Positions 8,270 to 16,499 of a stretch of 64,000 nucleotides of DNA are shown piece by piece. The translations under genes were made by a program, and so were the position numbers. The DNA comes from Chlorohelix sp037138995 (lineage in GTDB: Bacteria > Chloroflexota > Chloroflexia > Chloroheliales > Chloroheliaceae): contig NZ_JBAXHI010000001.1 of the NCBI RefSeq assembly GCF_037138995.1, forward strand, positions 62,001-126,000. The letters are read 5' to 3'. How positions within the stretch are numbered: position 1 is the first letter of the stretch; every line of letters starts with the position of its first letter. The notes under the pieces were generated by a model. That model had not been told where the DNA came from and ran no database searches. It saw only the letters and a program-made list of their open reading frames with translations.

Positions 8270-9079
8270 TCACATACCTAATAAAGCCCGCAGGTTTTTG
8301 GCATTGCCTCTACTTACCTGAACTTCACTATTCTCGCGGTCATTCACCTTTAGCACATAAGCGCCGTTAAAAAAGGGGTAAATTTCGATGACGTTTTTTA
8401 AGTTTACCAGAAAGGCGCGATGTGTACGCAAAAACGGCGGCGAAGGCAAGCGTCTTTCCAATTCCGAGATTGAATAGCGGGTCAAATATTCCTGCTCAAG
8501 CGTTTTGATATAAACATAATCGCCACGTGCCACCGCAAAGCGAATATCGGCAAGGTCAATCAGAATGGTTTTACCTTCCTTGTCAACGGGAAGTTTTTCC
8601 AATAATTTCTCGCCGGGCGGAGCATCAACTTTCTTCCGCGAGTACGCATCATCATCGCTCTCGACCACTGGAGAATCGCCGGGTCGTCGTGCGGCACGTT
8701 GCAAAGCTTGTTCCAACCGCTCTTTGGAGAAGGGTTTGAGCAAGTAATCAACCGCATCGAGTTCAAAAGCTTGTACGGCATAATCATCAAAGGCAGTAAC
8801 AAAAACCACTTTGGGAGGTGAAGCAAACTGGCGCAACACGTGTACTAGTTCCAGTCCTGTTAAGCCCGGCATCTGCACATCAACAAAAATTATGTCGTAT
8901 TTCTTCTCTTTAAGAAATTTTAAGGCTTCCAACACTTCACTGGTAGTATCTATCCTAGAGCAGTAACCGCTCTGATCAAGCATATAGCTCAATTCTTCCA
9001 GAGCAGGACGCTCATCATCTACCACCAGAGCGCGAAAACCCGGTTTAGTGGGAGGCATATTCTGTGTAAGCTGCGTCAT
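8270..9079 (-). CDS. LytTR-family response regulator
   Basis: A 269-residue regulator. The receiver domain at about 16-130 has the acidic pair Asp21-Asp22, phospho-acceptor Asp67 (IIFVDVQMPG) and Lys115 (DYLLKPF). A linker of about 30 acidic residues leads to a LytTR DNA-binding domain at about 165-266 (IRFAVARGDYVYIKTL ... FLRTHRAFLVNLKNVIEI). The start overlaps the stop of the upstream LytS-type kinase by four bases (ATGA), so this is a matched pair. Such pairs control cell-wall or autolysis genes in many bacteria; the targets here are unknown. Confidence 0.93.
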   Translation of the reverse strand: MTQLTQNMPPTKPGFRALVVDDERPALEELSYMLDQSGYCSRIDTTSEVLEALKFLKEKKYDIIFVDVQMPGLTGLELVHVLRQFASPPKVVFVTAFDDYAVQAFELDAVDYLLKPFSKERLEQALQRAARRPGDSPVVESDDDAYSRKKVDAPPGEKLLEKLPVDKEGKTILIDLADIRFAVARGDYVYIKTLEQEYLTRYSISELERRLPSPPFLRTHRAFLVNLKNVIEIYPFFNGAYVLKVNDRENSEVQVSRGNAKNLRALLGM

Positions 9080-10302
9080 GACACCACAATTCCTGATTTA
9101 TATTTGGGTACGCGGAAAGTTATCTTCGTGCCTTCGCCCGGTTTCGTCTCAATTTGCAGCGCATTCTCCAAGCCGTAAATGCTTTTGACGCGCTCGCTAA
9201 CATTGCTCAACCCCACACCGTAATTAATACCGGTACGCCGCTTGATAGCCTCTCTCAACTCTTCTTGGGTCATTCCTATACCATCGTCAATTACGCTAAT
9301 AATACATTCTGCGCCATGGTCTTCGGCAGAGACAATTACCTTGCCGGGACCAACTTTCTTACCGATACCATGACGCACCGCATTTTCTACCAACGGTTGT
9401 AGGATTAGAACAGGAACAACAGTAGGCAACACCTCTGGGTCAACCCGATAAACCACCGTAAGCCTGTCGCCAAAGCGGGCTTTCTCAAAGCTGAGATATT
9501 GGTGTACATATTCAAGCTCTTCGGCAAAAGTGCTGTATTCGCCATGTTTTTTGAAAGTGCGGCGGGTAAATTCGGCAAACTGCACGATAAGCTCACGGGC
9601 GGTTTCAGGGCGCGTGCGAATGAAGGAAGCGATGGTATTAAGCGTATTATATACAAAGTGAGGGGAAATCTGGCTTTGCAAAGCCTGTAACTCGGCTTTG
9701 GCGAGCCGCTCGGTTTTACGGTCAAGTTCACTCAATTCCATCTGGGTACTCATAAGTTGTGCTAGACCAGTGGCAATTTTAATTTTCCCGGCAGTAAGGC
9801 TAGGGTTATCGCTGTATAAGAGCGTTAAAACGCCAACGGTGTTCTTCTGGATTTTGAGCGGCGCACTAACCGATGAAATCAGGTGGCAATCCCACAGCGG
9901 GAATTTACAGCCGATATCACTTTTACCATGCGCTACCCTCGTGCGTCCGGTTTTTATGACTTCACGGTTCACCTGCAAGTTATGGGTGGTACTCTGCGAG
10001 TGATGGTTATTCCCAACTCCAATGTAACTTAGAATCTCGTCTCCGTTGCTGATAGAGATAGCTTCCGCCTGCATATAGCGGTAGATGATTTCAGCGGTTT
10101 TCTCGGCGGTAGTTTTATTCAAGCCCTGCCGCAGAAAAGGTAACGTGCGATGGGCAAGATGAAGTGTCTGGAAAGTGGCTTCCTCACGCCCCTGCCCGAA
10201 AGTTTTGTTGCGTCTTATCACCAGTAGCGCAACTATAAAACCAACCAATGCGGTTATAACTACTTGAGCTAATAACATCGCCCAAAGTGGAATTTGCTCC
10301 AT
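9076..10302 (-). CDS. LytS-type sensor histidine kinase
   Basis: A 408-residue kinase. Residues 8-30 form a single membrane helix, and about 45-195 form a GAF-like domain as in LytS/YpdA proteins. The His_kinase domain has phospho-acceptor His215 in SQISPHFVYNTLN, the N-box LQPLVENAVRHG and the G-box DDGIGM. Only one membrane span is present, where LytS itself has several, so the sensing part is the cytosolic GAF-like domain. The GAF region contains Cys and His residues (IGCKFPLWDCH) that could hold a metal or redox group, which is speculation. It is co-transcribed with the LytTR regulator. Confidence 0.92.
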   Translation of the reverse strand: MEQIPLWAMLLAQVVITALVGFIVALLVIRRNKTFGQGREEATFQTLHLAHRTLPFLRQGLNKTTAEKTAEIIYRYMQAEAISISNGDEILSYIGVGNNHHSQSTTHNLQVNREVIKTGRTRVAHGKSDIGCKFPLWDCHLISSVSAPLKIQKNTVGVLTLLYSDNPSLTAGKIKIATGLAQLMSTQMELSELDRKTERLAKAELQALQSQISPHFVYNTLNTIASFIRTRPETARELIVQFAEFTRRTFKKHGEYSTFAEELEYVHQYLSFEKARFGDRLTVVYRVDPEVLPTVVPVLILQPLVENAVRHGIGKKVGPGKVIVSAEDHGAECIISVIDDGIGMTQEELREAIKRRTGINYGVGLSNVSERVKSIYGLENALQIETKPGEGTKITFRVPKYKSGIVVS

Positions 10303-10460
10303 CGCGTTTTTTCCCTATTGCGATTGTAAGCTAAAAATACAAGATGGCTACCCCTTAAGTTTAAGGTGCAGACTATACCATGTCAACATGTTCTTTTAGT
10401 TGCCCTAATTAAAGCGATTTGAGGGTACTATTAATAACCCTTGGTAAAGGAAATAGGCTT

Positions 10461-10676
10461 TTAGAATTGTAATTCAGAATGGGTTGCACAGAGCATGCGA
10501 CCATTTGCAGCCTTTCGCAATTTTTCCAGCGCTTTAGGGATACCACAGACTCCACAACGCGCCGCCAACCACGCCACCATCGCCGAATCGAGCCAGCGCT
10601 TGTCGCAAAAATGGTGATTGGTAGGAGACGAATCATCAAAAACCGCGCATTTGCCCTTAGTCGCAGCATGTTCCAT
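10461..10676 (-). CDS. Small Cys/His-rich protein, probably zinc-binding
   Basis: A 71-residue protein. ATG at 10676 follows GAGGGG by five bases, a strong ribosome site; a TTG directly before it is less likely. It has Cys10, His21-His22, Cys24, then Cys41-x2-Cys44 (RCGVCG), Cys63 and His66. The spacing suggests one or two metal sites. It lies 33 bases after the zinc-ribbon membrane protein gene and in the same direction. No family is recognised. It is longer and better ordered than the overlapping frames, and its Cys/His pattern argues that it is real. Confidence 0.6.
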   Translation of the reverse strand: MEHAATKGKCAVFDDSSPTNHHFCDKRWLDSAMVAWLAARCGVCGIPKALEKLRKAANGRMLCATHSELQF

Positions 10677-10709
10677 CAATTCCCCTCAATCTCGCTGTTA
10701 GCAACCCGC

Positions 10710-11174
10710 TTAACCCCGTTCAATTTCAGCTTGCAATTTATCACATTCGCGTATCAAAGGTGCAGTGGTGCGATTGCTGCTATTGATAAAAACAGCCATA
10801 ACCAGCAAAAGCAATACCAAGGGGAGTAGCAAGGCAACCCAGAAAAGCAAGCTACTCGACACCAGATTAGCCACCAGAATCGAAATACAGGCTACTAGAG
10901 TAATTCCCAGAGTAGCAATCGCACAACCTACGCCATAAATATCGTCTTTTTCTTTAAGTTTCCGATTTACCTCAACCAGTTCGAGTTCAGCAGGAGAAAG
11001 TTCTGCCTGAGTAGCGGTGCTTGGTTCAAGTCGCGCTTCCCCATCCGCTATTACCACGGCAAGCTCATTGCCACAATTCAAGCAGGCAAACATATTTATG
11101 CCTTCCGCTACTTTCAAGTGAGTCTGACAAATTGGGCAGGTCAGGCGGAAGGGTGGGTTTTCACTTTCAGCCAT
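10710..11174 (-). CDS. Zinc-ribbon protein with two membrane helices
   Basis: A 154-residue protein. The ATG at 11174 is preferred, with GAGGAAAA just upstream; the frame extends upstream to 11222 without a better site. Residues 13-37 hold a zinc ribbon (LTCPICQTHL ... FACLNCGNEL, two CxxC pairs). A Glu-rich helix (ELSPAELELVEVNRKLKEKDD) follows, then two membrane segments at about 83-103 and 110-131, and a short coiled tail. Function unknown. The layout of ribbon, linker and membrane pair is common among uncharacterised Chloroflexota proteins. Confidence 0.72.
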   Translation of the reverse strand: MAESENPPFRLTCPICQTHLKVAEGINMFACLNCGNELAVVIADGEARLEPSTATQAELSPAELELVEVNRKLKEKDDIYGVGCAIATLGITLVACISILVANLVSSSLLFWVALLLPLVLLLLVMAVFINSSNRTTAPLIRECDKLQAEIERG

Positions 11175-11313
11175 TAGTTTTCCTCGAAAATTTAGTAGAA
11201 TATGCCGAAGTTGGTATATCATATTCGTTCAAGCGGTGCAACCCGGAGTAAGTTTTGTTATAATTTAGCTTATAAATAACGGAAAATAAACGGTTAAATT
11301 TTAAGCAAGTAGA

Positions 11314-11634
11314 GTGAGTTATTCGGAGATGAAGCAAGTATTACAAATGGGTTCACAAACTGTCCCCGAAATAGATGAAGCTTTGCTGAGAAAGCTTCTA
11401 CCGCCCTACAAAGTAATTCTGCACAATGATGAGCATAATAGCATGGATCATGTGGTCAAAGCTTTGCTTAAATCGGTGCCACAATTAAAAAAGCAAGCTG
11501 CAATCAAAATTATGATGACAGCGCACGAAAAAGGCAAGGCAGTGGTAACGGCATGCCCAAGAGAAATAGCCGAGTTGTATCAGGCGCGTTTACTCAGTTT
11601 CGGGCTAACCTGCACTATCGAGCGGGATGAATAA
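11314..11634 (+). CDS. clpS: ATP-dependent Clp protease adaptor ClpS
   Basis: About 106 residues. The core YKVILHNDEHNSMDHVVKAL is the ClpS signature: the Asn-Asp-Glu/Asp pocket that holds the N-terminal residue of N-degron substrates, and the His of the second helix. Then comes AHEKGKAVVTACPREIAELY. ClpS hands N-end-rule substrates to ClpA or ClpC with ClpP. The start is uncertain: GTG at 11314 has no clear ribosome site, ATG at 11329 has CGGAG directly against it, and ATG at 11347 has none. A TATAAT at 11259-11264 lies upstream. No clp ATPase gene is adjacent. Confidence 0.92.
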   Translation: MSYSEMKQVLQMGSQTVPEIDEALLRKLLPPYKVILHNDEHNSMDHVVKALLKSVPQLKKQAAIKIMMTAHEKGKAVVTACPREIAELYQARLLSFGLTCTIERDE

Positions 11635-11667
11635 TCCGCCAAGCCATATCTTGCGCTCGTACTCTTG

Positions 11668-12513
11668 TCAGCCTTTGTTGATAAGCTCACTCAGCGTCGC
11701 CGTTTTTTGATAAGCGGCATAAACCGCTTTGGAAAGAATAGTACGCAACCCGCCTTTTTCAAGTTGGTATAACGCTTCGGCGCTGGTTCCGGCTGGCGAA
11801 GTTACCATATTACGCAGTTCGGCGGGATGGCGATGCGATTTTTGCGCGAACAATACCGAACCTAGCAAGGTTTCAGTAACCAACTCACGCGCATCTTGGC
11901 GAGAAAATCCAAGATGAACCGCCGCATCAATCAGGGCTTCCATCACCAGAAATACGTAAGCAGGCCCACTGCCGCTGATAGCCGCTGCCATATCTACGAA
12001 TTTTTCTTCTTCAAAGTATTGTTCTTTGCCTAACGCGCTCAGAATAGCGCGAACCTGTACCCTTTGGGCTTCATTTACTTCTGGGGTACAAGTCCAAACG
12101 GAAATGCCGTGACCAATCTGTGCCGGAGTATTGGGCATGACTCGTACCACCGCCGCATGTCGAAGTTGTTGCGCTATTGAACTGGAATTTGCGCCCGCTA
12201 CGATAGAAATTACCAATTGGGAACTCGTCACCACGCCCGCCAGTTCATGAAGAACCGCTCGCAAGCGTTGGGGCTTCACACAAAGAACAACGATATCGGC
12301 TGCTTGTGCGGCTTCCCGGTTAGAAGTAGTGCCGCATACCCCTAATTGTGTCTGCAATTCCTCGGCGCGTTTAGTGCGGGGGTGGCTGGCAAAAATATTC
12401 TGAGGCAGTATCAATTTTTTCTCCAGCACACCGCTAATCATCGACTCTGCCATAACACCACTACCGACAAAAGCCAGCTTTTTGCCTTCCAATACCGAAT
12501 TGGTTTCGCTCAA
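11668..12513 (-). CDS. proC: Pyrroline-5-carboxylate reductase
   Basis: A 281-residue protein of normal ProC length. The N-terminal Rossmann fold is AFVGSGVMAESMISGVL, followed by VVLCVKPQ and VRVMPNTPAQIGHG. The C-terminal helical dimer domain has ISGSGPAYVFLVMEALIDAAV and VTSPAGTSAEALYQLEKGG. It reduces 1-pyrroline-5-carboxylate to L-proline with NAD(P)H, the last step of proline synthesis, in the cytosol. It is divergent from rlmD across 110 bases and convergent with clpS. Confidence 0.96.
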   Translation of the reverse strand: MSETNSVLEGKKLAFVGSGVMAESMISGVLEKKLILPQNIFASHPRTKRAEELQTQLGVCGTTSNREAAQAADIVVLCVKPQRLRAVLHELAGVVTSSQLVISIVAGANSSSIAQQLRHAAVVRVMPNTPAQIGHGISVWTCTPEVNEAQRVQVRAILSALGKEQYFEEEKFVDMAAAISGSGPAYVFLVMEALIDAAVHLGFSRQDARELVTETLLGSVLFAQKSHRHPAELRNMVTSPAGTSAEALYQLEKGGLRTILSKAVYAAYQKTATLSELINKG

Positions 12514-12623
12514 TTTATTTTCTCCTCTCTGAAAATCCGGGCAAATTATAGCACGGCTTTATAAAATGAGCTTATGGTATAATTCAAACCCTAAGAGCTA
12601 ACCAAGCAAAAGTAGAAGAAAAG

Positions 12624-14123
12624 ATGAACAAGAAGGTCAGAGAAGCGCGAGAACCGGAAATTGCCACCGGATTACAACTTCAGGATATAGCCTATGGAGG
12701 CGAAACAGTGGCGCGATTACCGATTAGCACCGAAGATTCTGGTACAGAAGCGGTAGTTTTTGTAGCGGGTGGCGTACCGGGAGAGATAGTTGATGTACAA
12801 CTGTACCGGCGCAAGAAAAGCTATCTACGTGGTAGCGTGATTCGGGTTATCGAACCCTCAAAAGATAGACGCGAAACTCCTTGCCCTTATTTCGGCATAG
12901 AAAAATTCCCCAATTGTGGCGGTTGTCAGTGGCAACATATTAACTATGCACGCCAGCTTGAAGCCAAAGGACATATACTACGCGACCAGTTTGTGCGGTT
13001 GGGAGGAATTGCCGAGCCTCCGTTGCAAGCGCCAATCGGAGCATTAAGCCAGTGGGGCTACCGCAACAATGTCGAATTTCAGGTGAATGAAGAAAATAAA
13101 CCCTGTTACCATCGCCAAAATAGCATTCGCCTTGTGCCGATAGCTTCTTGCCAAATCGCGCACCCCTTTATTACTCTGGCATTGGAGCCATTAGGACTCG
13201 CCCTGAAAAAGCATTTGCCCGGTAAAGTGCATCAGGTTACGCTAAGAGTAGGACCAGTTGCAAATGCCGCGCCCGTAGAAGCACACGAAATTCTTGCGCT
13301 CTCAAGTTTGGGACAGAACAAGGTGGAACAATTGGCGGAGCTTGAAAAGTTTGCTGCCAGTAAACCACTCGCAGGGTCGCTAAATACCCCTCAAACCACC
13401 CTTATGTTCGTTTTACGTATGTTAGGACAATGGACGGTTGACGATATGCGTCCTTTCGCACAGGAACTAGAGGCTGCTTTAGAGCGGTTCGTGCCAATTA
13501 CGGTGCTAGGCGAGGGTAAAAAGCGTCGCATGGATTTGATTTGCGGGCAACCCTACCTTGAAGAAACGCTCAAAGGTATAACATACAGGATTCCGCCCTT
13601 GGGATTTTTCCAGAGCAATCCGGTAATGGCGCAAACGCTGATAAATGAGGCACTTTCTGCCTTTGAGTCGGTAGGCTTAAATTGGAGAGAAGCAAAGCTT
13701 CTGGACTTATATTGTGGAGTCGGCACGTTTGCGCTGCAAATGGCGCGTAGGGGAGCGCAAGTGCTAGGCGTAGAAGAATACGAAGGGGCAATTGAGTACG
13801 CCCTTGATAACGCCCGCTTGAATGGTCTGGATGGTACTACCCGGTTCGTAGCCGCTAAAGCAGAAGAGTATATTCTTAGCCTTGCTGAACCTTTTGATGG
13901 GGTATTGGTTGACCCGCCCCGGCGTGGTTGTGACCCAGTATTGCTGGATAGCTTACTCAAAATTCGCCCGCAAACGCTGGTTTATGTTTCCTGCGACCCA
14001 AGTACACTAGCGAGGGATGCCAAAATACTGGCAGCGGGCTATCGTCTGATTAGTTCACGTGCAGTTGATTTGTTCCCGCAGACCTACCATATGGAAAGTG
14101 TCTCGCTGTTCCAGCGAATTTAA
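12624..14123 (+). CDS. rlmD: 23S rRNA (uracil-5-)-methyltransferase RlmD/TrmA family
   Basis: A 499-residue protein. An N-terminal TRAM domain (about 14-76) is followed by [4Fe-4S] cluster cysteines Cys87, Cys98 and Cys101 (CPYF ... NCGGCQWQH) plus a later Cys in ASCQIAHP. The methyltransferase domain has LDLYCGVGTFALQMA (SAM site), VDPPRRGCDP and the nucleophile Cys457 in YVSCDPSTLARD. RlmD methylates U1939 of 23S rRNA; other members target U747 or tRNA U54, so the exact site is not proven. The spacing is larger than in E. coli RlmD owing to inserts near 230-300. A terminator follows. Confidence 0.93.
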   Translation: MNKKVREAREPEIATGLQLQDIAYGGETVARLPISTEDSGTEAVVFVAGGVPGEIVDVQLYRRKKSYLRGSVIRVIEPSKDRRETPCPYFGIEKFPNCGGCQWQHINYARQLEAKGHILRDQFVRLGGIAEPPLQAPIGALSQWGYRNNVEFQVNEENKPCYHRQNSIRLVPIASCQIAHPFITLALEPLGLALKKHLPGKVHQVTLRVGPVANAAPVEAHEILALSSLGQNKVEQLAELEKFAASKPLAGSLNTPQTTLMFVLRMLGQWTVDDMRPFAQELEAALERFVPITVLGEGKKRRMDLICGQPYLEETLKGITYRIPPLGFFQSNPVMAQTLINEALSAFESVGLNWREAKLLDLYCGVGTFALQMARRGAQVLGVEEYEGAIEYALDNARLNGLDGTTRFVAAKAEEYILSLAEPFDGVLVDPPRRGCDPVLLDSLLKIRPQTLVYVSCDPSTLARDAKILAAGYRLISSRAVDLFPQTYHMESVSLFQRI

Positions 14124-14127
14124 ACAA

Positions 14128-14154
14128 AAAAGGCGCGAGTGAATCGCACCTTTT
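14128..14154. terminator. Terminator between rlmD and the NarL-type regulator
   Basis: AAAAGGCGCGA (14128-14138) pairs with TCGCACCTTTT (14144-14154) with one C-A mismatch and a five-base loop. The minus-strand side is followed by six Ts, so it probably serves the convergent regulator gene best. Confidence 0.72.
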
Positions 14155-14177
14155 CACGGGAGTTTAAATCAGCAATT

Positions 14178-14867
14178 CTAGGGATGCCCGGGACCGCTAA
14201 TATCACTAGACATTTTAATCCAGCCGTGCCGCAGCGCAGTTATAACCGCCTGAGTACGGTCATTGGCGTTCAATTTCTTGAGAATGCTGGTGATATGATT
14301 CTTTACCGTTTGATCGCTAATGCTTAGGCTACGCGCTATTTCTTTATTGGAATTACCGCGTGCAATGCAGTCCAGAATTTCAACTTCGCGTGGGGTAAGT
14401 GGCGCGAAAATCGGCTCATTATCATTTTCGGTGGTACTTAGCTCGCGGAATTGGTTCAGTACGCGACTAGCAACGGTAGGTTTACTAAGCACATTATCAT
14501 TAATAATATAGTTACCACGCGCTACTTGACGCACAATATCTACTAAGCGTTCAGGGCTTATATCTTTGGGAGAATAAGCCGCCGCACCCGCTTTAATAGC
14601 ATTAAACAATTGCTCATCGTCTTCGTAAACGCTCAGAATTATAATATTTGATTGTGGTTGGCGGCGTTTAATTACCCTACTAACTTCAAGACCATTCATT
14701 CCGGGCAGATTAATGTCAATTAAAATTACATCCGGCAAAAGCTGCTCAGCCAACATTATGGCGCGTTGCCCGTCAGGAGCTTCACCAACTACCTGAAACT
14801 CACCGGAATCTTCAAGTGTTGTTCTTACACCGCGCAAAAAAAGCGGATGGTCATCTACTATTAGCAA
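14178..14867 (-). CDS. NarL/FixJ-family response regulator
   Basis: About 229 residues. The receiver domain has DDHP at residues 5-8, phospho-acceptor Asp51 (VILIDINLPGMNG) and Lys101 (AAYSPKD). The LuxR-type helix-turn-helix near 160-215 reads LTPREVEILDCIARGNSNKEIARSLSISDQTVKNHI. The start is odd: the only usable codon is the TTG at 14867, which begins inside the first beta strand. The frame stays open upstream to a TAA just beyond 14945 without any ATG or GTG, coding a Lys/Arg-rich stretch ending KEKPR. The next gene upstream in the same direction is a NarX-type kinase. Confidence 0.9.
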   Translation of the reverse strand: MLIVDDHPLFLRGVRTTLEDSGEFQVVGEAPDGQRAIMLAEQLLPDVILIDINLPGMNGLEVSRVIKRRQPQSNIIILSVYEDDEQLFNAIKAGAAAYSPKDISPERLVDIVRQVARGNYIINDNVLSKPTVASRVLNQFRELSTTENDNEPIFAPLTPREVEILDCIARGNSNKEIARSLSISDQTVKNHITSILKKLNANDRTQAVITALRHGWIKMSSDISGPGHP

Positions 14868-15000
14868 ACGAGGCTTTTCTTTGTGGATGCGTCTATCTTG
14901 TCTCCAATCGGTACCCGTAACGCTACCCTCTTTCTTTATATGATCCGGTTAACATTGCCTGATTACGAGCTAATTTTTGCGGAAGATTTTATTTCAATAA

Positions 15001-16278
15001 CTATTGGTTTTCTGTGGCTTTTTTGCCACTACCGGCAGGTTTTATTCTTAAAATAACCTGAGTACCATCTCCGATAGCGCTTATAATTTTCAAAAAACCT
15101 CCAGCAAACGCTGCGCGTTCTCTCATACCGGAAAGCCCTGTGCTTTTGTTCAATTCAAGTTGAACTGCCTGATACTGAAAGCCCTTACCATCATCGCGGA
15201 TGATTATGGAAATCAAACCATCTCCATCTCGCGTTCCGTAGATATGTACCTTGCGTGCTTCAGCATGTTTTCGGATATTTTGCAAGGTTTCTTGCACAAT
15301 GCGGAACACTGCTATTTCTTGATTATGTTCTAGCAAGCCGCTGAAATCGGATAAATCTAGATTAATTTCCAGTGCATATAGATTAGCAAAATCGGTGCAA
15401 TATTCCTGCAAAGTACGAGATAAACCGTGTTGCAACAAGGTGCGGGGTTGAAGGTTAAACATAAAACGCCGCATCTCACTAAGCGATTCGCGCATCACTC
15501 CGCTCAGGTTTTCCAACTCTTTTTGAACTTCAGAGCGGTTAGTGCGGAGGAGGTTAGAGCTATGTTCTAACCGCATCACCACATTGGAAAACACCTGAGC
15601 CGGTCCATCATGCATCTCACGTGCCAATCTGCCACGTTCATCTTCCTGACCCAGCACCATTTGAGTACGCAAAGCAATTTCCAAGGGATCAGAATGTCGA
15701 TTTGCTGCTGTATTAATCGAAGAATTGCCAGTTTTTGTCAATAGGCTTCCGGCAATTTCAAAATGCCGTATCAATAATTCAATGCGCCTAGAAGAGTCTT
15801 CAAGATCATTTTGCAGTATTGAAAGTTTCGAATCACGAACTTCCAATTTTGTCTGTTTCTCATTAAGTACCCGGAGGCGGTTCTCTTTTTCTGCTGCGGA
15901 TAGAGTATCTATTGGCGGATTTTCTGCTTTACGCGAATGAGTAAGCAGCCTATTTTTTTCTGACGGTTCAGTAGTATCGAGATACCGAATCCCATAAGTA
16001 ATTTCTTCAAGTATCTGGTAAAGATTTTGGCGCTCTTTTGCAGTATCTTCAACCAGTTGCCGGGCGGCAGCGCTTAATTCGCGTAGTTGCTTTAGTTGGA
16101 TTGAAACGAGGTCTGATGCCCGGCTCAGAAGAGTATCTCCAACCTCGCTTTGGAAACTTCTAGCTACGGACGAATTTTCTACAGGCGCATTTATTGCATT
16201 ATCGCTATCCTTGCCAGAAGTGTTTGGAGTTTTATTGGCACCTTCGGGCATATTCAAGCCCGGATCACCTGTTTGCAT
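15001..16278 (-). CDS. Cytosolic NarX-type sensor histidine kinase (HisKA_3)
   Basis: A 425-residue kinase with no membrane helix. Residues 45-180 are largely coiled coil (ELSAAARQLVEDTAKERQNL ... KLEVRDSKLSILQNDLE). The dimerisation domain has phospho-acceptor His223 in LAREMHDGPAQV, and the ATP domain has VQETLQNIRKHAEA and IRDDGKGF. The DGP after the His is the usual form for NarL partners. It sits between a second HisKA_3 kinase upstream and a NarL-type regulator downstream, both on the same strand. It has no visible sensor domain, so it may respond through other proteins or be a signal integrator. Confidence 0.91.
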   Translation of the reverse strand: MQTGDPGLNMPEGANKTPNTSGKDSDNAINAPVENSSVARSFQSEVGDTLLSRASDLVSIQLKQLRELSAAARQLVEDTAKERQNLYQILEEITYGIRYLDTTEPSEKNRLLTHSRKAENPPIDTLSAAEKENRLRVLNEKQTKLEVRDSKLSILQNDLEDSSRRIELLIRHFEIAGSLLTKTGNSSINTAANRHSDPLEIALRTQMVLGQEDERGRLAREMHDGPAQVFSNVVMRLEHSSNLLRTNRSEVQKELENLSGVMRESLSEMRRFMFNLQPRTLLQHGLSRTLQEYCTDFANLYALEINLDLSDFSGLLEHNQEIAVFRIVQETLQNIRKHAEARKVHIYGTRDGDGLISIIIRDDGKGFQYQAVQLELNKSTGLSGMRERAAFAGGFLKIISAIGDGTQVILRIKPAGSGKKATENQ

Positions 16279-16499
16279 TTAGCCAAACGACCTTGTCTTA
16301 ATAGCCTCCGCAGATACCAATTCTCTACATCAAGTTAGCAGTAGATAATCAAATAACACTACTCTAAGGACTTTATAGCTATTATGGGAAAGTATATCAT
16401 CAGCATTGACATAACGCAATAGTTACGCCAACTCAAAAGAATATTATTTTTTTATAAATAATATATAGTTTCGAGAGCTTTTTCGAGGATTTATCTAAA

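Noticed and set aside
10409..10669. 86-codon minus-strand frame overlapping the Cys/His-rich gene
   Set aside because: Composition is Arg/Leu-rich with no motif, no ribosome site, and it overlaps the better-supported 71-residue protein.
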